64,000 nt of DNA from an uncultured Planctomycetaceae bacterium (GCA_903863885.1 CAIPEB010000597.1:26864-90863); one strand, 5' to 3'; numbered from the stretch's first letter, positions 45,013-54,835 are shown. Program-made: numbers and translations. The notes: generated by a model not told the origin, from the letters alone.

Positions 45013-46686
45013 TCAGAATCGCTTTTCGAGCCCGAGGTTCAGCCCCTGCGCCAGCAGGCCTGTGGTGTGGAAGTCGAAGGTCGGATGCGCCGGGCCTTCA
45101 ACTGCGCCAACCGGGGGAAACTCGGTCGGATTCAGCTCCGGGTCGATCTGCTCGCCGGCACGCACCACGTCACTCCAGTAAATCAACGTGTAACCGATCG
45201 AGGCCTCCCATCCGCAGCAGAGGTGATGCTGATACCGCACGCCGAGTTCGCTGATCGAGCTGAAGTAGTCGTGTTCAAACTGCCCGGAGTTGGAGCCCAG
45301 TGCGAGCATGCCGGCCGGTGAGACCACAGGCGTCGGATCATCCGGAACCGTCGTGGTCGTTGAACCGCCGATGGTGACGACAGAGTGCGTGTTGCCGAGG
45401 GCAACCGTGGCTCGGAAGTCCAGCAATCCGTGCAGAAGGCTCCGCTGTTTGGTGAAACCGATTTCGATGCCATTGAAGGTGTTGTCGGCATCGAAGTTGT
45501 CGAGTACCGCCATGGTCGTGCCCGGGATGATCTCGGATTGCGTATCGGTCGAGATCATCTGTTCATTGATGCTCAGCGTGTCCTGCAGCTTTGCGAACCG
45601 ATAGCCGGCCAGCAAGTCGATGAAGCGGCAGGGTTCGCTGAACTCCCGCATCCGGAACAGTGCATTGGCCGAATGCAGTTGCGACTTCAATTCTATGTCG
45701 ATCGAACCGGTGGCCACATCGGGATACGCCAGCAGATTCGCGTCCTGCAGTCCTGTCACCGCGTTGAGGAAGGGACGCGCGAGAATCGGGTCGCCGTCGC
45801 TCGATGCCGAAAAACTCGCGACCTGCTGGTCGAGGAACGTGTATCCGATCTGGACTCCGTAGGTGCGACTGGGATCAAACCAGAAATCGCCGATTGCGCG
45901 GAACCCCGGCGAACCACCGTCGTTCACCGAGTTGTCGCCGAACAGAATTGCTGTACCCGTCTCGCCAAGGACCCCGGCGATATCTCGGGCAGTTCCCTGC
46001 GGGCTCGTTGTCACCAGAGCGGGAAGAGACGTTCCGCTGGTGTACCAGTAAAGCAGGTCCGCACGCAGATCCACCCACAGGCAAAACGGGGCACAGCAAG
46101 GCAGGCAGTTTGCGGACGCTGGCATCGGAAATGCGCCGGGATATCCGCCAACCATCTCCGCGGCCATTCCCGGTGCGAAGACTTCCGAGCCGTTCTCTCC
46201 CAAAATCAGGTTTTCCGGCGGCAAGAGCGTCGGGCCGCTCTGATTCATGGAGTTGGCGGCCTGGGGAACCGGAGTCGCCGGCCTGGCCGGCACGCTTTCG
46301 ATGGCCTCGTCGAAATTCGCATACTGCACGCCGGACCCCACTGCGGCCGCACTCCGAACTGCCGGGGCCTTCGCTTGCGCGATCGACGAAGGCTGGCGCA
46401 GAACAAGAGGGGGACGCTGAGACGGCTGCTCGCTGGCCGGTTTCGATGCCAGCTTTGATGTCAGTGACTGCAAGGGCGAAGTTTGCGCCGGTGGCGAAAC
46501 GCGGGTGTAGGAATCGCCGATTCGGGAGCCGCGCACTGCAGGGACGTGGGATTGGGCGAATGTGCTCGACGCAGCAAAAACAACGGCCAGCAAGGAGCCT
46601 GCGAAGGCTGCGTGGGCCACGCGGTTCTGCCGGGATGCTCGCGACGGATTCTCAACAACCGGGGCGGGAGCCAGTAGTTTGTTCAT
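45013..46686 (-). CDS. BBP7-family outer-membrane beta-barrel protein
   Basis: A 557-aa protein typical of planctomycete BBP7 porin-like families. A signal peptide (about 1-45, ending STFAQ) is followed by a Pro/Ser/Ala/Gln-rich region to about 175, then a Cys-rich CLPCCAPFCLWVDLRADLLYWYTSG segment that opens the barrel. Barrel-type alternation continues with YGVQIGYTFLDQQ, NTFNGIEIGFTKQ, SELGVRYQHHLCCGWEASIGYTLIYW and the end LNLGLEKRF, with the C-terminal Phe usual for outer-membrane proteins. No strong Shine-Dalgarno precedes ATG 46686. It is the first of a minus-strand run leading into TauE/SafE, sulfatase and sialidase. Confidence 0.85.
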   Translation of the reverse strand: MNKLLAPAPVVENPSRASRQNRVAHAAFAGSLLAVVFAASSTFAQSHVPAVRGSRIGDSYTRVSPPAQTSPLQSLTSKLASKPASEQPSQRPPLVLRQPSSIAQAKAPAVRSAAAVGSGVQYANFDEAIESVPARPATPVPQAANSMNQSGPTLLPPENLILGENGSEVFAPGMAAEMVGGYPGAFPMPASANCLPCCAPFCLWVDLRADLLYWYTSGTSLPALVTTSPQGTARDIAGVLGETGTAILFGDNSVNDGGSPGFRAIGDFWFDPSRTYGVQIGYTFLDQQVASFSASSDGDPILARPFLNAVTGLQDANLLAYPDVATGSIDIELKSQLHSANALFRMREFSEPCRFIDLLAGYRFAKLQDTLSINEQMISTDTQSEIIPGTTMAVLDNFDADNTFNGIEIGFTKQRSLLHGLLDFRATVALGNTHSVVTIGGSTTTTVPDDPTPVVSPAGMLALGSNSGQFEHDYFSSISELGVRYQHHLCCGWEASIGYTLIYWSDVVRAGEQIDPELNPTEFPPVGAVEGPAHPTFDFHTTGLLAQGLNLGLEKRF

Positions 46687-46993
46687 GGACGTTCGTAGCT
46701 AGCATGAGGCGCCCCCCCACACAAAGATCTACGATAGGCCGGCACGGTTATCGGCATGGTGCAACGCCCGAGTTGAGGAATTTCCACAGAATTCTTGTGA
46801 GGTGAAATCCTGAAGCGGTTCTGCGAGGCGTCGCGCACGGGATATCGGCCGTGGCAGCAGCGGGTAACGGCACCCGCTCGAACTGCGTTGGAGTGCTTGC
46901 TTTTGACTGATTCCCGGTCGCGTTATCATTGGTCGCACGAAGCGGCTGAACGATTCCCGACGACAGGGCCGCCACCGCCAGGAGACTTCTTTC
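46687..46993. other. Intergenic region between divergent BBP7 and S9 peptidase genes
   Basis: About 300 bases. On the plus strand TTGACT (46903-46908) and TATCAT (46924-46929) are 15 bases apart, a slightly short but possible promoter for the peptidase gene. A run of seven C lies at about 46713. I see no reading frame worth calling. Confidence 0.35.
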
Positions 46994-49075
46994 ATGTCGA
47001 AACGATTTTGGATCACTTGTTTGAGTTGGTCGTTGATCTGTCTTTCCGCGTACGCCGCAGAACCTGCTCGCGACGTCACGGTCGACGACTATTTCAGCCT
47101 GGCTTCCATCGCGGAATTCAAAGTCAGTCCTCACGGGGACTACGTTGCGTACGGTGAAGCAAGATGGCAGCAATCGAGCGACGACCGCCGCGCCGATATC
47201 TGGGTTGTCTCGACGGGTGCAGTGCCTCAGCCGCGAAGACTGACCTTCGACAGGGCGAACGATCATTGCCTGCGATGGTCCGCTGACAGCAGGACGATCT
47301 ATTTCCTGGGGAATCGAAAGCGGCCGGGAGAGACGCGACCGCCATACGACGGATCAAATCAGGTGTGGCGGGTTTCTGTCGATGGAGGCGAACTGCAGGC
47401 CGTGACGTGCGTCGAGAAAGGAATCTCGCAGTACGATCTATCGCGTGACAATCAGCTGTGGTACTCCGTTGACGTGACTGCCACGGACGAGGACGCCTTT
47501 TCGAAGCAGCGCCAGCAGTTCGCCGGGCTTGAGTACGGGCACGGCAGGCGAACGGTTTCGGAGATCTGGCGACTGGATCTGGCAACGTGGCGCAGCGAGC
47601 GTGCCGTGGCTGCGAATCGATACGTGCGCGAGTTCGCGGTCACCGGGGACGGCAAGCGTCTTGCGATGATTACGGCCTTCGACGACTCCGTGCTGAAGTC
47701 CGAGGGGGAGTCGCGAGTCGATATCTGGGAAGAAGGCAAGACAACAACACCGCCCACGGATCCGTACCGAGCGCAGGCCGCGACGCCGCACGCATGGCTG
47801 GAGTCACTCGCCTGGTCAGTTGACGGTCTTCGTTTTGCCTTTTGCGCGATTTTCGACGCTCACCCGGCGGAGATTGTGATCGGCAGCAAGAGCGGCAGCG
47901 GTTGGGCGGTCGGGATGTCGAAACGTCCGATCGGAATTCACGTGCACGGCTACGGATCGCCGTTGCGATGGCATCCCGGCGGACAGCTTTTCTACCTGGC
48001 CGAGCGGGAGGGACGAGTCGCGGTTGTGCCGACCGATTGGGAACCAATCGACTCGACATCTTCCGGTGCAGCCTCTCTCAACGCGTTTGAAAGTCAGCCG
48101 TTTTCTGATCGCGTCGTGTACGGTTTTGACATGGACGATGCTGGAAAGAAGGCAATCTACGCGGTCGGGGATTCGCAGCACTTTGCCGATCTTTGCGTGG
48201 GCGATTTGAAGCTCAACGGCGAACTGCGCAAATTGACGGCCGTCAACCCGCAGACAGCGGGCTGGAGGTTGCCAGATGTCCGACACGTTGAGTGGAAGGG
48301 GGCTGGCGGGGCGACGGTCGGAGGGATTCTCGAATTGCCCTCCGGGTACGTTGCGGGGACGAAACTGCCGCTGATCGTGGGAATCCACGGCGGCCCGACG
48401 ACATCAGTCAAAGCCACGCTGGAATTTGATCCTTACCTGGGGCGGGTCTGGCTTCCGGGGAAGGGGTACGCGGTTCTCTGTCCGAATTATCGCGGTTCGA
48501 CAGGGTATGGCGATGCGTTCGTCGCGGACTTGATCTGCCACGAAAACGACGTCGACGTGCGTGACATTGTGGCCGGCGTCCAGTCGCTGGTGGCGTCGGG
48601 TCTTGTCGACCCCGATCGGATCGGCGTCATGGGCTGGAGCAACGGCGGTTACTTGACCAACTGCCTGATAGCTCGCAAGGACCTGCCGTTCCCGTTGCGT
48701 GCCGCGAGCAGCGGTGCAGGAATTCTCGACACGGTGATGGAATGGGGAGTGAACGATGAACCGGCGTATCCGAAGGCCTTCAAGACGGGGCTGCCGTGGG
48801 AGAAGCCGGAGGTCTTTCACGCCACTTCGCCCGTTTACGGTCTGGCCAATGCAAAAACGCCCACACTGATTCACGTCGGGGCCAATGACGTCCGTTGTCC
48901 GCCGGTGCACAGTCGTATGCTCTATCGTTCGCTACACGAGTTCCTGAACGTGCCGACGGAACTGGTTGTCTATCCGGGCGAACCGCACGGGCTCGGAAAG
49001 TACTCCAGTCGCAAGGCGAAAATGGAGTGGGATCTTGCGTGGTTCGAGAAATACGTCAAAGCGGCAAAGCCTTGA
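46994..49075 (+). CDS. Secreted prolyl oligopeptidase-family (S9) serine peptidase
   Basis: A 693-aa exported peptidase. The signal peptide ends near AYAAEPA (about 22). An N-terminal beta-propeller (about 30-420) has WD40/TolB-like strands (FKVSPHGDYVAYGEARW, DHCLRWSADSRTIYFLGNR). The C-terminal alpha/beta hydrolase has the catalytic triad Ser549 (GWSNGGY), Asp632 (VGANDVRCP) and His665 (GEPHGLG), plus NYRGSTGYGDAF. Such enzymes cleave short peptides, often after proline or as acyl-aminoacyl peptidases. The ATG is preceded by AGGAGA at proper spacing. Convergent with the next gene, with only 24 bases between stops. Confidence 0.93.
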   Translation: MSKRFWITCLSWSLICLSAYAAEPARDVTVDDYFSLASIAEFKVSPHGDYVAYGEARWQQSSDDRRADIWVVSTGAVPQPRRLTFDRANDHCLRWSADSRTIYFLGNRKRPGETRPPYDGSNQVWRVSVDGGELQAVTCVEKGISQYDLSRDNQLWYSVDVTATDEDAFSKQRQQFAGLEYGHGRRTVSEIWRLDLATWRSERAVAANRYVREFAVTGDGKRLAMITAFDDSVLKSEGESRVDIWEEGKTTTPPTDPYRAQAATPHAWLESLAWSVDGLRFAFCAIFDAHPAEIVIGSKSGSGWAVGMSKRPIGIHVHGYGSPLRWHPGGQLFYLAEREGRVAVVPTDWEPIDSTSSGAASLNAFESQPFSDRVVYGFDMDDAGKKAIYAVGDSQHFADLCVGDLKLNGELRKLTAVNPQTAGWRLPDVRHVEWKGAGGATVGGILELPSGYVAGTKLPLIVGIHGGPTTSVKATLEFDPYLGRVWLPGKGYAVLCPNYRGSTGYGDAFVADLICHENDVDVRDIVAGVQSLVASGLVDPDRIGVMGWSNGGYLTNCLIARKDLPFPLRAASSGAGILDTVMEWGVNDEPAYPKAFKTGLPWEKPEVFHATSPVYGLANAKTPTLIHVGANDVRCPPVHSRMLYRSLHEFLNVPTELVVYPGEPHGLGKYSSRKAKMEWDLAWFEKYVKAAKP

Positions 49076-49099
49076 ACTCCGGCCAGTGCTGCGGTTTGG

Positions 49100-50614
49100 T
49101 TACTGCGGTTTGCTCACCGGCTCGATCGCGTCTGCCAGCTCGAGCAGAGCGCAGAGCAGCGTGCCCGTTCCATCCGCGGCCTCGTAATACGGCTTTCCGG
49201 CGTGTCCTTTGACCCATCCGTTCTCGCAGAGTTTGTCGACTGCCTCGTCCGCCAGGCGTTGAGCCGTTGACAGGTCTTCGGGGTCTCGTGTGCTGCGATA
49301 AAGGTGCGTAAAGAACAGGATCGCTCGTCCGTAGCCCTCGGCGTATGCGCCGCCTCGCAGTCCGGCGTCCGGCATTGCGGCATAAATTTCGTTGCGCCAC
49401 CGCCGTCCGATCGTCGGAGGCAGGTCCGCGCGGATGTGCCTCGCCCACTTGCGGGCACCATCGAGCAGGAGCGGGTCGGACGTCTGTTCGAATGCATAGA
49501 TGCAGGTCTGCGCCGCGCCGAGCGGGAATTCGTAGCTGTACATGGTCGTTGGCCATGTGTCGGCGTAGCCGGTCGGCATCCAGGCGTCGTAGCCGGTTCC
49601 TCGTTCATTTTCCGCTACGGGTTTGCCGTCCAGTTGCAGGGCTGCGTAGAACTTGCCCGCCGGTTCGTCCCATGCGTATTTCAGCCATGCCTTTACGTAG
49701 GCGATGGCGATGTCGCGAAAATAGGGGTCACCGGTGATTTCCGTGCATTTCAGCAGGGCGGCCGCATGCGGACCGGGAACCGTGGTGAAGCAGAGTCTCG
49801 CGTCGTAACGATCCCCCGTCGACGGCGCGTCGGGCGGAAGATTGGTCTGGGGATTACGGTGACTCCAGTGCCAGTCGGCAACCCGTTTCGCGCGGTCCAG
49901 CCACTCTCGCTGGCCGGTCTTGCTGTGAAGAAATGCAAATGCGTGCGCCAGCGAACCACCCGAGAAAGCGAAGTCGCAACCGGGTTGGCCGTCATCGTGT
50001 CGGTTGTGCTGCCCGGTCGCCTTGTCTGCGACGTGCCACGTCCAGATCCCCTCGATTTCCTGTTTCACTGCTTGAGGTTCCAGCCGCCAGAGTGTGTCCC
50101 ACTCGGCGAGGTGAATCAGAATCTCATGAGGATTGCCGTGACGGTCGTCGTCGATCTGATCGGTGTAGGCGTTATAGAACAGGTGCGATCCCCACGCGAA
50201 GAGCCCGTTCGGCTTGCGGGCCCGCTGAATAAACGACTTGATGTAGTCGTCCGCCGCCTGCTGGTATCGGTGATTTCCTGTCGCAGTTCCGTAGGCTCCG
50301 AGTACGTGGATCAGCGGTTGATCGTCCCAGAGATCACAACCTCCCGGATTGCGTCTTCCGGGGCGTTCTTCGCTGCGCACCCAGCCGTCGAGCAGTTCAG
50401 GTTCGCGCGGAGCGTCGCCGGTCCGGACGTCGATCAGACTCATGAGCATGGGCGTCTGGACGGGACCGTACCGATCTGTTCCCTTTTCGATCAGGCGGTC
50501 GAGGCATGTGCCGACGCAGTTTCGATACCGGACGGCCAACTGCGGATTCTCCGCCGCGTCGGCTGTGATGAACGTGCAAATGGCCAGCAGGCTGAATTTG
50601 AGTTTCGACGTCAT
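49100..50614 (-). CDS. Secreted six-hairpin (alpha/alpha toroid) glycosidase-like protein
   Basis: A 504-aa protein with a short signal peptide (about 1-20, TADAAENP). The rest is a series of paired helices typical of (alpha/alpha)6 toroid glycosidases or lyases: DLWDDQPLIHVLGAYGTATGNHRY, GGSLAHAFAFLHSKTGQREWLDRAKRVADW, PGPHAAALLKCTEITGDPYF and GGAYAEGYGRAILFFTHLYRSTRDPEDL. Acidic residues in DxxDDR and H(N)RHDDGQPGCDF could form an active site. I cannot assign a GH or PL family; pectate-lyase-like or glucuronyl-hydrolase-like functions are options. It diverges from an SSS transporter gene, which could import its product. Confidence 0.7.
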   Translation of the reverse strand: MTSKLKFSLLAICTFITADAAENPQLAVRYRNCVGTCLDRLIEKGTDRYGPVQTPMLMSLIDVRTGDAPREPELLDGWVRSEERPGRRNPGGCDLWDDQPLIHVLGAYGTATGNHRYQQAADDYIKSFIQRARKPNGLFAWGSHLFYNAYTDQIDDDRHGNPHEILIHLAEWDTLWRLEPQAVKQEIEGIWTWHVADKATGQHNRHDDGQPGCDFAFSGGSLAHAFAFLHSKTGQREWLDRAKRVADWHWSHRNPQTNLPPDAPSTGDRYDARLCFTTVPGPHAAALLKCTEITGDPYFRDIAIAYVKAWLKYAWDEPAGKFYAALQLDGKPVAENERGTGYDAWMPTGYADTWPTTMYSYEFPLGAAQTCIYAFEQTSDPLLLDGARKWARHIRADLPPTIGRRWRNEIYAAMPDAGLRGGAYAEGYGRAILFFTHLYRSTRDPEDLSTAQRLADEAVDKLCENGWVKGHAGKPYYEAADGTGTLLCALLELADAIEPVSKPQ

Positions 50615-50722
50615 TGGCCTTTTCCCGCAACTGGCGTTCTATGTTGACCGGCCCGTATCGACCACAATACCCGCGGTGCAATCGGATGGATACACACGGT
50701 TCTATAAAAGGCTGACACTCAC

Positions 50723-52234
50723 GTGGGCCGGACATTTTCAGCGATCGACTTGATGGTCGTCATTGCCTACCTGCTCGGAACGACACTGCTCGGTGTGTGG
50801 GTGGGCCGAAGGCAGAAGGACGCCAAGGACTATTTTGTCGCGGATCGGGCGATTCCCTGGTGGGCTCTGATGTTGAGCATCGTTGCGACGGAGACCAGCG
50901 CGCTGACGTTCATCAGCATACCGGGGCTGGCATTTGCCCGAGACCTCGGATTTCTGCAGGTGGCTGCCGGATACGTCATTGGCCGCGTGATCATCTCGAT
51001 CACGCTGCTTCCCCGCTATTTCGACGGGGAACTGGTAACGGCCTACACGCTGCTGGAACGGCGATTTGGGCCGGCTACGCGGCGTTTCACGTCCATTGTG
51101 TTCATGGTCACTCGGGCCCTGGCTGATTCGGTTCGTGTCTTTGCCACCGCGATTCCTGTCGCACTGATTCTCGGGCCGAATGTACGCCAGGACCTCGTCA
51201 TGCCGGGAGCCATCCTGATCCTGGGCGTCCTGACCATCATTTATACGTACCGGGGCGGCATGAAAGCCGTCGTATGGACGGAGATACTGCAGGCGAGCGT
51301 GTACGTGACGGGGGGGCTGGCCGCCGTCGTCTTGCTCGGGCGTCTCGTGCCGGGAGGTTGGGCGTCGATTCTGCGAATAGGATTTGACGCGGGAAAATTC
51401 CACCTCATCGATGTAACGCCGACGCTCAGGCAGGATCACAATCTCTGGGCGGGGTTGCTCGGCGGAGCGTTTCTCTCGATGGCATCGCACGGCGCGGACC
51501 AGTTAATCGTTCAACGACTGCTGTCGGCTCGAAATCTCCGCGATGCGCGGCTCGCGCTGGTCGGCAGCGGCTTGGCGGTGTTTCTGCAATTCACGCTGTT
51601 CCTGATGATCGGCGTGGGACTGTTTGCTTTCTTTCAGACGCGGAGTTTTGCCAGCAGCGACGAGGTGTTCCCCACGTTTGTTCTTGAGCAGATGCCGCAC
51701 GGTCTCGTCGGCTTGATCGTCGCGGCAATCGTCGCCGCCACCATGAGCACGCATTCGGGCGCCATCAATTCGCTGGCCGCCGCCACAACACACGACATCT
51801 ATCTGCCGCTGTCCGGTCGAAAGGCCGACGATCCGCGAACGTTGCGCGCCGGAAAGTTATTTGCTCTGTTGTGGGGAATCGGACTTACCGTTGGCGCGCT
51901 GCTGTTCAAGCGGCAGGGCACGCCAGTGGTCGTTATGGCGCTGGGTATCGCGTCGTTCACTTATGGAGCTCTGCTGGGCGGCTTTTTCCTGGCGATGTTC
52001 AGTCCGCGAGCACGCCAGCGCGATGCGATTTTCGGCATGTCCCTGGGAATCTGCGTGATGGCGTTTGTGGTATTTGCCAAACCGCTTTCCGCGGCATTTC
52101 CCGGGTTCGGACACATGCTCGGACCGCTCTCCAGCATTGCCTGGCCCTGGTACGTGCTGATTGGCACCACGATCACATTTGTTTCGGGCACGCTCTCGTC
52201 TCGGGTACTGCCGCATCGCGATCTCGCGGTTTGA
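50723..52234 (+). CDS. Sodium:solute symporter (SSS family)
   Basis: A 503-aa Na+-coupled transporter with about 13 hydrophobic helices. Family segments: TLLGVWVGRRQKDAKDYFVADRAIPWWALMLSIVATETSALTF near the N-terminus, GGMKAVVWTEILQASVY, the SHGADQLIVQRLLSARN stretch, and LIVAAIVAATMSTHSGAINSLAAATTHDIY, which includes the Na+ site region. Members carry sugars, sialic acid, amino acids or organic acids. The start is GTG 50723, since the first helix begins just after; ATG 50753 would cut into it. A TTGACC at 50644 with an AATACC 16 bases later is a possible promoter. The substrate could be the product of the divergent six-hairpin enzyme, by context only. Confidence 0.93.
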   Translation: MGRTFSAIDLMVVIAYLLGTTLLGVWVGRRQKDAKDYFVADRAIPWWALMLSIVATETSALTFISIPGLAFARDLGFLQVAAGYVIGRVIISITLLPRYFDGELVTAYTLLERRFGPATRRFTSIVFMVTRALADSVRVFATAIPVALILGPNVRQDLVMPGAILILGVLTIIYTYRGGMKAVVWTEILQASVYVTGGLAAVVLLGRLVPGGWASILRIGFDAGKFHLIDVTPTLRQDHNLWAGLLGGAFLSMASHGADQLIVQRLLSARNLRDARLALVGSGLAVFLQFTLFLMIGVGLFAFFQTRSFASSDEVFPTFVLEQMPHGLVGLIVAAIVAATMSTHSGAINSLAAATTHDIYLPLSGRKADDPRTLRAGKLFALLWGIGLTVGALLFKRQGTPVVVMALGIASFTYGALLGGFFLAMFSPRARQRDAIFGMSLGICVMAFVVFAKPLSAAFPGFGHMLGPLSSIAWPWYVLIGTTITFVSGTLSSRVLPHRDLAV

Positions 52235-52424
52235 GCGTGCTTTGCGTGTCGCCGTTCGATCTTCCGGCAGCGGATTCCAGCGGCGTTTCCAGGCTCGACA
52301 ATTCAGGCCGGATGGTCCAAACTGAGGCAGAGGTGACTCCGCGGTTGATCTGCGCGTCATTTCGTGCACACTTTGGCGCGCTCTCCGCTGTTCAGGAAAC
52401 GCAACGCATTCAGGGACCGTAACG

Positions 52425-52880
52425 ATGAGTCGGGCTGATAAGGCCGTTGATCTTTTTCGTACCGGATGCAACTGCTCCCAGGCTATTCTCGGCGCGTACG
52501 CCGAGGAACTCGGATTGCCGGTTGAAGTGGCCAAGCGATTGGCGGCGGGATTCGGCGGCGGCATGGGGCGCATGGCCGGTACGTGCGGCGCGGTGACGGG
52601 GGCGTACATGGTGCTGGGGCTGAAATTCGGCCCTGAAGAGACCGGTGACCGCGAGCAAAATGAAGCTCTTTACGCACGCCTGCGTGATTTTGCTGCGCGG
52701 TTTGAGGCGGTTCATCGCTCGACTTGCTGCCGGGACCTGATCCAGTGTGATGTTTCGACTTCCGATGGATTGGCCGAGGCCCGAGAGCGGCACGTTTTTG
52801 CCACCGAGTGCCCGAAGTTCGTGAAAGGGGCCGCGGAACTTCTCGATACCATGCTTGATTCCGGCAAGCGGCGTGAATAG
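52425..52880 (+). CDS. C_GCAxxG_C_C family protein
   Basis: A 151-aa cytosolic protein of the Cys-rich C_GCAxxG_C_C family. The signature Cys pattern is present: GCNCSQAIL (C15/C17), MAGTCGAVTGAYMVLGL (C54, matching GCAxxG), STCCRDLIQCD and ECPKFVKGAAELLD at the end. Such proteins are predicted to bind metal or redox cofactors; function unknown, and they often sit near redox or transport genes. The ATG at 52425 has only a weak site. It overlaps nothing; the ceramidase-like gene starts 121 bases after its stop on the same strand. Confidence 0.88.
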   Translation: MSRADKAVDLFRTGCNCSQAILGAYAEELGLPVEVAKRLAAGFGGGMGRMAGTCGAVTGAYMVLGLKFGPEETGDREQNEALYARLRDFAARFEAVHRSTCCRDLIQCDVSTSDGLAEARERHVFATECPKFVKGAAELLDTMLDSGKRRE

Positions 52881-53001
52881 TCCGCGAATGACTTCACGCC
52901 TCGATTGCCGCGGAGGATTCTGGTTCCGCAACGGTCTTTCCGGCGAATTGCACGGGCCTGGGGATAGGCGTCCGATAGAACTCATTCTCGAGAGCCAAAG
53001 C

Positions 53002-54429
53002 ATGTTCCGCCTTGTGGTTTGTATCGCCGTCGCCTGGGGCGTATTGACGGCAGTTTCCCGGGCAATGCCTAACTCCGAAAGCGAATCCGTCCTGGAGGTC
53101 GGGTTCAGTTCTGCGGATATCACTCCGCAGGTTGCTCCGGAAAAACCCGTGTGGATGGCGGGGTACGTTCCGGGCCGCGCAGCCACCGGCGTTCATGATC
53201 CTCTGTTTGCCCGATGTGCGGTGATGCGAAGCGGTTCGAGGAAGATCGCACTCGTCTCACTCGACCTGATCGGTCTGCAGTATCCCGCGGTGTTGAAGAT
53301 CAGAAACGCATTGAGTGGTTTCGATTACGTGATGGTCTGCAGCACGCACAACCACGAAGGGCCCGACGTCATCGGCGTTTGGGGGAAGAGTGTGTTTCAG
53401 CGCGGTGTCGATGAAGCCTACCTGAAGTCGGTGATCGACAAGGTGGTGGAACTGGTCCACGTCGCGGACGGCCGTCTGACACGCGTGGTGGCCGATTTCG
53501 GAACCGCGGAGGACTCCTCGCTCTTGAACGACAGCCGCGAACCATTCGTCAAGGATGGAGTCTTAAGAGTGCTCAGGTTTACTTCCTGGGACGGAGGGAG
53601 GCCGACAGGGCTGGTCGTGCAGTGGAACTGTCATCCGGAAGCCCTCGGCTCGCGAAACACGCTGATCACTGCGGACTACCCCGCAGCGACCGTTGACGAA
53701 CTCTCGCGCCGGTATTCCTGTCCGGTGGTGCTGGTTGTGGGCGCCATCGGCGGACTGCTCGCTCCGCCTTCCGATCGCATAGCGGACGACTCCGGCAAGA
53801 TGCTCGGCTCCGGCGACTTTGAGTTCGCACGCCGCTACGGCATCGCGGTCGCGGATCTTGCGGACAAGGCCATCGCCGCATCGAGGAGGATCGAATTGAC
53901 TCCCTTCGCGATTGCGGCCCGTCCTGTCGTAATTCAGGTGGAGAATCCGTGGTACCGTGCTGCCCGCGTGTTCGGAGTGATACGGCGCCAGGGACGCGTC
54001 TGGACTGGAGACTCCGAACAGTTGGGTGATCCGGTAACGGCTGAGAATGCCGAGCAGCCGACGGGAGTGGAAACCGAAGTCGGTTGTCTGAAGCTTGGCA
54101 GCCTGCGGATCGCGGCGATCCCCGGCGAGTTGTATCCCGAGTTGGTTTCCGGCAAAGTGCCCGATCCGGCCGAGGCTGGCGCCGACTTTCCGGAAGCTCC
54201 TCGCGAGGAGTCTGTCGAGCAGTTGATGGGGGAGGGACCGTGGATGCTCGTCGGGCTGGCTAACGACGAGGTCGGCTACCTGATTCCGAAACGCCAATGG
54301 GACAACCTTCCGCCCTATGCGTACGGTCGCAGCACGGCGCCCTATGGGGAAATCAATAGCTGCGGTCCCGCCGCGGCCCCGACGGTCATGCGGGCGTTGG
54401 CAAGGCGATTAAGTGAATTGCCGAAGTGA
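53002..54429 (+). CDS. Neutral/alkaline ceramidase-like secreted protein
   Basis: A 475-aa exported protein matching the N-terminal domain of neutral/alkaline non-lysosomal ceramidases. The signal peptide is about residues 1-22. Landmarks: EVGFSSADITPQ, MAGYVPGRAATGVHDPLFARCAV, the zinc-site-like CSTHNHEGPDVIG and WNCHPEALG, VVGAIGGLLAPP and NDEVGYLIPKRQWD. Full ceramidases have an extra C-terminal domain of about 150 residues that is missing, and the canonical GDVSPN serine motif is not evident. Planctomycetes have many such short members, and their substrate is unknown. ATG 53002 is chosen for the signal peptide; the frame is open to 52855. Confidence 0.85.
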   Translation: MFRLVVCIAVAWGVLTAVSRAMPNSESESVLEVGFSSADITPQVAPEKPVWMAGYVPGRAATGVHDPLFARCAVMRSGSRKIALVSLDLIGLQYPAVLKIRNALSGFDYVMVCSTHNHEGPDVIGVWGKSVFQRGVDEAYLKSVIDKVVELVHVADGRLTRVVADFGTAEDSSLLNDSREPFVKDGVLRVLRFTSWDGGRPTGLVVQWNCHPEALGSRNTLITADYPAATVDELSRRYSCPVVLVVGAIGGLLAPPSDRIADDSGKMLGSGDFEFARRYGIAVADLADKAIAASRRIELTPFAIAARPVVIQVENPWYRAARVFGVIRRQGRVWTGDSEQLGDPVTAENAEQPTGVETEVGCLKLGSLRIAAIPGELYPELVSGKVPDPAEAGADFPEAPREESVEQLMGEGPWMLVGLANDEVGYLIPKRQWDNLPPYAYGRSTAPYGEINSCGPAAAPTVMRALARRLSELPK

Positions 54430-54739
54430 TTCGCGGAACGCAAGCCCGGGAGTGTTGATAACCGCCGGGTCGACGCGTCAAGGTCGGCTCGCAACCCGCC
54501 GGGCGGATGCTGGCCCGCCATGGGACCGAATTCGTCGACGCGCGGCGCCCGACCCCGGATACGCTGATCCAACGGGCATGGTCTCTCCCTCAAGGATGCC
54601 AGATCTCTTGACGCATCAAATGGTGTCTGGGAGTCTGGGAAACACTCGCGGTGGACGCTTCGCGCACCCAGCCGCGTGCCTGGAGAAAAAGGGTCGCAAA
54701 AAAGAAAGTGCAACCAAAGGCAATTGATAAAGAATCGAG
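54430..54739. other. Intergenic region between ceramidase-like gene and tRNA-Leu
   Basis: About 310 bases. The end next to the tRNA is AT-rich (T-rich on the minus strand, 54685-54735), which could help end the tRNA transcript, but there is no clear stem. Nothing else recognised. Confidence 0.35.
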
Positions 54740-54824
<85 letters not shown>

Positions 54825-54835
54825 TCGATGTGGGT

